IMG/VR virus record: IMGVR_UViG_3300029263_000551 | Span: 1-28,304 of that record | Strand: one strand, 5' to 3' | From: a virus | DNA: 28,304 nucleotides | Part shown: piece by piece, positions 23,669-28,304 of the stretch | How the letters are laid out: every line of letters begins with the position of its first letter | How positions within the stretch are numbered: position 1 is the first letter of the stretch | Program-made: the position numbers and the translations under genes | The notes under the pieces: model-generated | Told to the model about the DNA's origin: nothing | Seen by the model: the letters and a program-made list of their open reading frames with translations, nothing else | The model's database searches: none

Positions 23669-24418
23669 ATGCCAAGTTATACATTAACATATAGTCAAGG
23701 AGTTAAAGGATTTCCATCGTTTTATAGTTTTTTTCCAGACTATATAATGGGTATGAATCAATATTTATATACTTTTAATAAAGGTAATTTATATCGTCAC
23801 AATACTAATGTGTTAAGAAACAACTATTATGGTATTCAATATAATTCTACTATAACAGGAGTTTTAAACGATCAACCTTTACAAGCAAAAATATTTAAAA
23901 CAATTGAATTAGAATCTGATGGTAGATGGGCAACAACTTTAATTACTGATTTACAATCAGGTAGTATTGCTGCTGATTATTATTCTTTAAAAGAAGGATC
24001 ATTCTTTAGTTTTATTAGATATAATTCAGGTTCTCAAAATTTAAATTTACGTTCTACACAAGGTATTGGAACTTGTTTGACTGTAACTGGTAGTGTTGCA
24101 GCTCCACCAGTAGTTATAAGTTTTAGTTTTTCTGTGGATTCAATTTTAAGTATTGGTGATAAAGTATATAAAGTATCCGCTGGAGTTTTATCTGAAGTAG
24201 GACCAGTTACTGCAATATCTGAAAATAGAACAGCAATTACAATTGCAATTCCAGTAGGAGATATAGTTGGTGGTGATCAAGTTGTTTACTTAAAAGATTC
24301 AGTTGCTGAGTCTTATGGTATGTTAGGTTATTATTTAGAATTTACTTTAACAAATACCAGTACAAGTGCGGTTGAGTTATTTTCTGTAAACACTCAAGTC
24401 TTTAAAAGTTTCCCATAG
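23669..24418 (+). CDS. Conserved virion-associated protein of unknown function
   Basis: 249 residues. The first ~90 (YSQGVKGFPSFYSFFPDYIM, then NQYLYTFNKGNLYRHN, NNYYG and LQAKIFKTIELES) form a motif set I recognise from marine Bacteroidota phages in the tail region, function unassigned. Residues ~152-209 (VDSILSIGDKVYKVSAG, then VTAISENRTAITI) resemble the small beta module in the capsid and decoration proteins. The C-terminal strands (YLEFTLTNTSTSAVELFSV) look like a beta-sandwich edge. It begins after an AAAT-rich leader and ends with TAG, the only TAG stop used by a gene here. Position between muzzle and internal-protein genes suggests a tail or head-tail component. Confidence 0.82.
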   Translation: MPSYTLTYSQGVKGFPSFYSFFPDYIMGMNQYLYTFNKGNLYRHNTNVLRNNYYGIQYNSTITGVLNDQPLQAKIFKTIELESDGRWATTLITDLQSGSIAADYYSLKEGSFFSFIRYNSGSQNLNLRSTQGIGTCLTVTGSVAAPPVVISFSFSVDSILSIGDKVYKVSAGVLSEVGPVTAISENRTAITIAIPVGDIVGGDQVVYLKDSVAESYGMLGYYLEFTLTNTSTSAVELFSVNTQVFKSFP

Positions 24419-24424
24419 ATTTTG

Positions 24425-24432
24425 TATCTTTG
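24425..24432 (+). promoter_or_regulatory. Candidate -7 box giving a leaderless GNAT mRNA
   Basis: TATCTTTG ends four bases before the ATG at 24437. In Bacteroidota promoters transcription starts about five bases after this box, i.e. at or next to the A of the ATG. The box lies inside a seven-base inverted repeat, TCCCATA (24411-24417) / TATGGGA (24436-24442). No -33 TTG is evident. Confidence 0.5.
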
Positions 24433-24436
24433 GGTT

Positions 24437-24847
24437 ATGGGATTTATTATAAAAAAATTAAAAGATACTGACTACGAGGAAATTTTAGTAAATTGGTGGA
24501 ATGATTGGAGATGGAAAGCTCCTCCTAAAGATTTTTTACCTGAAAATGGTAAAGGTGGATATATTGTTTACGATGAAGATATTCCTGTTTGTGCAGGATT
24601 TATTTATGTAACTAACTCCAAAGTAGGATGGTGTGATTGGATTATTTCTAATTTTCATTATAAAGATAAATCAAAAAGAAAAGAAGCATTAGAAAAGCTT
24701 ATAAATGTTCTAACTCAAACACTAAAAAAAAGCAATTGTAAATATGCTTATGCTTTAATAAAGTCAGATAGTTTAATAAATGTATATAAAGAACAAGGTT
24801 ATATGGAGGCAGGTCAATACAATAAAGAAATGATTAAAATATTATAA
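24437..24847 (+). CDS. GNAT-fold acetyltransferase-like protein
   Basis: 136 residues from the ATG at 24437; an in-frame TTG at 24422 would lie within the promoter box and is rejected. It reads as a compact GNAT domain: IIKKLKDTDYEEILVNWW (strand 1/helix 1), a Trp-rich loop, LPENGKGGYIVYD, then PVCAGFIYVTN (strand 4 position). A helix follows (KRKEALEKLINVLTQTLKK), then YAYALIKSDSLINVYKEQGYMEAG (C-terminal strand-helix-strand of GNATs). The acetyl-CoA loop (R/Q-x-x-G-x-G/A) is not conserved; SKRKEA occupies that place, so catalysis is doubtful. It sits directly before putative internal virion genes and is nearly the size of T7 gp13 (138 residues). It could be an assembly factor of the internal core rather than an enzyme, which is inference. 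Confidence 0.78.
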   Translation: MGFIIKKLKDTDYEEILVNWWNDWRWKAPPKDFLPENGKGGYIVYDEDIPVCAGFIYVTNSKVGWCDWIISNFHYKDKSKRKEALEKLINVLTQTLKKSNCKYAYALIKSDSLINVYKEQGYMEAGQYNKEMIKIL

Positions 24848-24848
24848 T

Positions 24849-25724
24849 ATGCAAGTAACATCAACAATTTTATCTTTGGGATCAATGGCTTATAAAGGCT
24901 ATGCTGGACTTCAAGCAGGAAAAGAAGCTGATAGAGAAGCAGGTTTACTTAGACAAAAAGAACTAGCTTTAGAAGAACAAGCGTTAGCAGATTTAGAACA
25001 AAATAGATTAGATTCTATTCAAGCTCCTATGGAAGTATTTGATAGAGCTAATGAATTTAAAACTCTTGATGGTTCTACAATTTTAGAATCTGCAGCAGAA
25101 GGTGATACAAGAGGTGTTTCTGCAACAGCTGGTAAAATTAAAGCAACTCAAGATCTTGCTAGAAGTCAAGATAGAGATGCATTGACCAAGATAAAATTAG
25201 ATATTGACACAAAAGCTGCAATAGAAGGAAATAGAAAAGGTGAGTTGGTGAGTACTATGAAAGATACGAGAGGAGAATCTGCAGGAATTGAATCAAAGTT
25301 GTTACAACAAGAAGCTGATACGCTTACTTCTACTGGTATGGATGCTCTAGGATCAGCTGCTTTAGGAGCAGTTAGTGCCTTAACACCAGCCTTTAATTCA
25401 GATTTTAAAAAGGCTGCAGAAGCACTACAGGCAGCTGCAAAAGCAAAAGGAGAAACTCTTTCTGATACAGATGCTTTAGCACAAGCAAAAGCGTTTGCTA
25501 AGTTTGATGCAGAAGATGCAGCAGCTGAATCAGCTGAAGCTGAAGTAAGTACTATAGACAAAATAGGAAATGCAGTAAATAAAGTTGGTACTGCTTTTGG
25601 TATAGGTGATGGAAAGGATTTTGGAGAATCTAAAGTAGGTGGTTTTTTAGGAGGTATTGGAGATAAAGTATCAGGTTTTTTAGGTGGTTTTGACTGGGCA
25701 TCAATGTTTAAAGGTAAATTATAA
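24849..25724 (+). CDS. Ala/Gly-rich putative internal (ejected) virion protein
   Basis: 291 residues. It begins with a mildly hydrophobic helix (STILSLGSMAYKGYAGLQAG), then a long Ala/Glu/Lys/Gln coiled region (REAGLLRQKELALEEQALADLEQNR), an Ala-rich stretch and AAEALQAAAKAKGE. The C-terminus is Gly-rich and amphipathic (VGGFLGGIGDKVSGFLGGFDW). Small Ala-rich helical proteins with glycine-zipper-like segments, such as T7 gp14, are carried in the head and enter the cell envelope during DNA ejection. It starts one base after the GNAT stop and ends nine bases before the next large gene, so the cassette is co-transcribed. There is no signal peptide. Assignment is by composition and order. Confidence 0.75.
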   Translation: MQVTSTILSLGSMAYKGYAGLQAGKEADREAGLLRQKELALEEQALADLEQNRLDSIQAPMEVFDRANEFKTLDGSTILESAAEGDTRGVSATAGKIKATQDLARSQDRDALTKIKLDIDTKAAIEGNRKGELVSTMKDTRGESAGIESKLLQQEADTLTSTGMDALGSAALGAVSALTPAFNSDFKKAAEALQAAAKAKGETLSDTDALAQAKAFAKFDAEDAAAESAEAEVSTIDKIGNAVNKVGTAFGIGDGKDFGESKVGGFLGGIGDKVSGFLGGFDWASMFKGKL

Positions 25725-25733
25725 AAAAATAAT

Positions 25734-28166
25734 ATGGCAATAAAGGCAGAGAATTTATTTAAATTAGAAAAACTAGGTGCGATAAAATCTAAAGCCAATA
25801 CAAGTTTTGCAGATTCATTGGCAAAATTTGGAACAGGAGTTCTTCTTGATCAGGAAGCTAAAGCAGAAACTCGTCAACAGTTTAAAGAAACAGGTTCGAA
25901 GGATATAAGAGATCTTAGATTACTAAGAGATCAGGCTGTTAAAGATGGTGCTACAAATGAGAAGTCTTCTAGTGGTGGAAGTATTGAATTAGGCGATGTG
26001 CCATCAAATACTACACTATCAAATTGGACATTAAAGAATATAGATAATTTTATTGCACAAACTTATAAAAGACAAGAAGTAGTTACTTCTGGATTAGGAG
26101 GAAAATTTGCTGTTAGAGATTACGGTATATATAAAGCTAATCAAAAAGCAACTTGGCAAGCAATAAAAGGAAGAGTAGATAATGCAGAGGCACAATCTGT
26201 ACGAAATAAAGAAATGAATGAAGGTTATACTAATGATAAGGGAGTGTTTGTCCCTCCAACTTCTGGTCAAGGTAATCTTGCAATGCAGAGTAGTTTCGCT
26301 TTTATCCAAGATTTAAATAATACAAATGTTACACCTGATGATGAAGGAAATGGTATAGTAGAGGTTTATCAAACAGTATTCGATCCAACTACTGGTTTAC
26401 AGAAAAGAGTGTTGGATCTTAAAACTGGTCTGCCTATACTTGATAAAGATAAAAGTGGTGTAAGTGTTTTAGCTTTATTGCAAAACGGAGGAGAGGAATG
26501 GAATTCAACAAATGTTAAAACTGATGTGGATACAGCATTTAATCCAACTGTTTTGGATTCATATGAAACTATAATTGGTATGCAGGGTTTCGTAGGCGGA
26601 TCTAGAGAAGATAATGTAAGAAGAAATCCTGAATTTCTTAATTACGCAAATAGTTTTATAAATAGTAAAACACGAACTAATAGAGATATATCTAGTACGT
26701 TAACTGATAATTTTATTATGGGAACGCAAGGATTTAAACAATTAACTGCACAAGAAACCAGTACTGGTTATATATCAGATCCAGCAAACCCTGGTAAGAT
26801 GATAGAGTTTAATCCAGACGAAAAAATATCAGTTAACGTTGTAACGTCTTGGGATGCTAATGGAAAACCTGTATATGAAAACTTAAAAGTTAATAAATAT
26901 ATTGGAATGAGGATGACTAAGCCTGCTGGAATCTTAGTAGTTGATACTAATGATGAACAAAGAAAAGCTGCTACAGGTTTTTTTAGAGGTGTTATTAGTG
27001 GTAAAGTAGGTAGAAAATTTACACCTGGACAAGCTAGAGCACAATTTGATCCATACAAAAATCAACTAGATAAAGACAAGTTGAATAAGCTTACTGACAA
27101 ACAATTGTATAATATAGATACAATGGAGAAAATAAGCAATTTAATTGTTGGTGGTCAAGAGGTAGGAAAAGCAGAATTAGAAGCATTACAGAATCAATCA
27201 AAATATAAATTTTCTGAAGGTGTAACTGAAGTTAGAAAACTTGATTATAGATCAGGTGCAGAGGTTGTGACTAAGTTTACGCTGGGTGTTGACAAAAACG
27301 AAGGTTTAGGATCAATAGATATGAATATTACCACAAGAGAGCCAAACAAGAAATTTGATTTAGATAAACAATTAATTTCTGGGGATGGAACTGCAGGAAG
27401 TCCATATGTATTGCAACCAGAGTTTATTATCAAGAAGGAAGATGGAAAAGATGTAAAGGTTAAAAATCCTAAATATCAACCACAATTTCTTAAAATGACT
27501 AAAAAACAACTTGAAAATAATCTGTATGCAGTATATGGTGAAGGTTCTTCAACTGCAGCTAGAACAGGATTAAAGGTTAGGTTAGGAGATAAATACTCAG
27601 AATTTGCTGAACCAACTGGTGTGGATAGTGGAGGAAAAGATATAGATGTTACCATTACTAAGACTGTATTTGAAGATGCTATAAGAGGTGTTACTGTAGA
27701 TGATATTTTAGCTAAGGATGGACAAACTGCTACTCAAATGCTTGTTGATTCGGAAGCATACAAATCCATTATTAGTAATACATTTAATTTTGGTATTGAT
27801 GATGAGCAAACAATAAAAATGACAAATGAGTTAGGAAAATTATACAGAGCTTTAGGTGTTAAACAAGACGATGGTCAAGGAGAAGATGTTGAATTTTTAG
27901 CTGATCCAAATGGATATAATATTTCTATTACTATTCCTGATCCAGCTGATCCTAAGAAAAGAAAAACAATAAAGACAGTAACTTTAAAAGGAAATGATGA
28001 AACATTTGCACAAAATATAAATGAGTTATTTAGAGAAGCTGTAAAAACAGGATATACTGCTAAAGCAGAAACTGATTTCCTAACAAAAACGGTTAAAAAC
28101 ATTACCTATACTCAAGATGATATGGGATTATTTAAAGATAAGAATGGTAACATTTTAGAAGAATAA
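25734..28166 (+). CDS. Large putative internal/cargo virion protein
   Basis: 810 residues, hydrophilic throughout, with alternating helical and mixed segments and no Cys, signal peptide or membrane helix. The N-terminus (AENLFKLEKLGAIKSKANTS) and following coil (EAKAETRQQFKETGSKDIRDLRLLRDQ) resemble internal core proteins. Middle segments contain FMGTQGFKQLTAQE-type helices, GKMIEFNPDEKISVNVV and repeated Lys/Asp-rich strands. Size is near T7 gp15 (747 residues) and it occupies the matching position after a gp14-like gene. crAss-like virions also carry large cargo proteins. No enzymatic motif was recognised. Codon use is somewhat more varied than in the fibre gene. The role is inferred from order and composition. 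Confidence 0.78.
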   Translation: MAIKAENLFKLEKLGAIKSKANTSFADSLAKFGTGVLLDQEAKAETRQQFKETGSKDIRDLRLLRDQAVKDGATNEKSSSGGSIELGDVPSNTTLSNWTLKNIDNFIAQTYKRQEVVTSGLGGKFAVRDYGIYKANQKATWQAIKGRVDNAEAQSVRNKEMNEGYTNDKGVFVPPTSGQGNLAMQSSFAFIQDLNNTNVTPDDEGNGIVEVYQTVFDPTTGLQKRVLDLKTGLPILDKDKSGVSVLALLQNGGEEWNSTNVKTDVDTAFNPTVLDSYETIIGMQGFVGGSREDNVRRNPEFLNYANSFINSKTRTNRDISSTLTDNFIMGTQGFKQLTAQETSTGYISDPANPGKMIEFNPDEKISVNVVTSWDANGKPVYENLKVNKYIGMRMTKPAGILVVDTNDEQRKAATGFFRGVISGKVGRKFTPGQARAQFDPYKNQLDKDKLNKLTDKQLYNIDTMEKISNLIVGGQEVGKAELEALQNQSKYKFSEGVTEVRKLDYRSGAEVVTKFTLGVDKNEGLGSIDMNITTREPNKKFDLDKQLISGDGTAGSPYVLQPEFIIKKEDGKDVKVKNPKYQPQFLKMTKKQLENNLYAVYGEGSSTAARTGLKVRLGDKYSEFAEPTGVDSGGKDIDVTITKTVFEDAIRGVTVDDILAKDGQTATQMLVDSEAYKSIISNTFNFGIDDEQTIKMTNELGKLYRALGVKQDDGQGEDVEFLADPNGYNISITIPDPADPKKRKTIKTVTLKGNDETFAQNINELFREAVKTGYTAKAETDFLTKTVKNITYTQDDMGLFKDKNGNILEE

Positions 28167-28170
28167 AAAA

Positions 28171-28304
28171 ATGAATAAATATAGAACTCCTAATGGTAGA
28201 ATAGTAAGTGAGTCTGATTTAATTAATAAATATGGACAAGATCAATTTAATAAACTTGTTGCTTCTGGTAAGTTTACTTTAGTTACTGAGGAAGTCGTCA
28301 AAGA
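28171..28304 (+). CDS. Start of another large virion-type gene (3' end missing)
   Basis: An ATG follows the previous stop after AAAA, and the frame stays open to the window edge, giving the first 44 codons. The opening (MNKYRTPNGRIVSESDLINK, then YGQDQFNKLVASGKFT) is one I recall from the N-termini of large proteins in marine phage internal-protein cassettes: a short 'T-P-x-G-x-x-V-S-E-x-D-L' element followed by a helix. By order it would correspond to a T7 gp16-like or other large ejected protein, which can carry a transglycosylase. No such domain is visible in this fragment. Confidence 0.75.
   Translation, partial: MNKYRTPNGRIVSESDLINKYGQDQFNKLVASGKFTLVTEEVVK

Noticed and set aside
24422-24436. 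TTG start five codons upstream for the GNAT protein
   Set aside because: The codons coincide with the TATCTTTG promoter box, and the ATG at 24437 begins the GNAT fold.
25166-25798. A 210-codon minus-strand open frame
   Set aside because: It lies opposite the Ala-rich internal protein gene, its product is Ser/Ala/Pro-rich low complexity, and it crosses the boundary between two well-supported + strand genes.
1-28304. Stop-codon reassignment, as in some crAss-like phages
   Set aside because: All genes read through cleanly with the standard code. TAA ends most, TGA ends the portal gene (11123-11125) and TAG ends the 249-residue gene (24416-24418), all at sensible boundaries.
1-28304. Diversity-generating retroelement acting on the fibre or the cysteine-repeat gene
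   Set aside because: There is no reverse transcriptase, no template/variable repeat pair differing mainly at adenines, and no C-type-lectin-like end in the window; the fibre repeats differ mostly at third codon positions.
1-28304. tRNA genes, CRISPR arrays, insertion sequences, attachment sites
   Set aside because: Gaps between genes are too short and none shows a cloverleaf, regular spacer array, transposase or terminal inverted repeats.

Overview
This window is a piece of an AT-rich tailed-phage genome, roughly 30 % G+C by eye. Every convincing gene lies on the + strand, genes are packed with gaps of 0 to about 90 bases, and no stretch over 300 bases lacks a gene. The host is most likely a member of the Bacteroidota, probably an aquatic Flavobacteriia-type bacterium. 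This rests on TAnnTTTG -7 promoter boxes in front of several genes, A-rich leaders in place of Shine-Dalgarno sites, and protein families that I recognise from marine Bacteroidota phages. The phage looks like a podovirus of the crAss-like type (Crassvirales) or a close relative. The reasons are an ~750-residue TerL, an ~810-residue portal with a long glutamine-rich coiled tail, an acidic scaffold-like protein, an ~480-residue HK97-type capsid protein, two ring/adaptor-type proteins and a 1612-residue muzzle/stabilisation-type protein. That placement is recall-based and not confirmed by a search.

Layout. 2-4198: 3' part of a giant repetitive tail fibre ending in a self-cleaving S74 (endosialidase-type) chaperone. 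4203-6187: five small genes, including a protein that reads as two GroES-like domains in tandem. 6187-11125: a 92-residue gene that may be the small terminase, then the large terminase and portal, with overlapping or abutting reading frames. 11177-13772: scaffold-like protein and major capsid protein, closed by a strong terminator. 13854-15864: a conserved protein of unknown role and a modular beta-rich virion protein, each followed by its own terminator. 15953-22693: two ring/adaptor-type proteins and the muzzle. 22725-24418: a cysteine-repeat protein and a beta-rich virion protein. 24437-28304: a GNAT-fold protein, an Ala/Gly-rich protein, an 810-residue protein and the start of another large gene. 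This last cassette resembles the T7 gp13-gp16 internal-core order in both gene order and size.

How the genes would work together: TerL (and perhaps the 92-residue protein) drives DNA through the portal into a capsid shell built on the scaffold. Ring proteins and muzzle close the portal and form the short tail. The fibre binds the host. The last cassette plausibly supplies proteins packed in the head and ejected with the DNA. Most interesting points: the tandem GroES-like protein, a lambda-gpA-like deviant Walker A and a missing ATG in TerL, one small beta module apparently reused in the capsid protein, a neighbouring virion protein, a ring protein and a late virion protein, terminator-promoter punctuation around the capsid genes, and a predicted leaderless mRNA for the GNAT gene.
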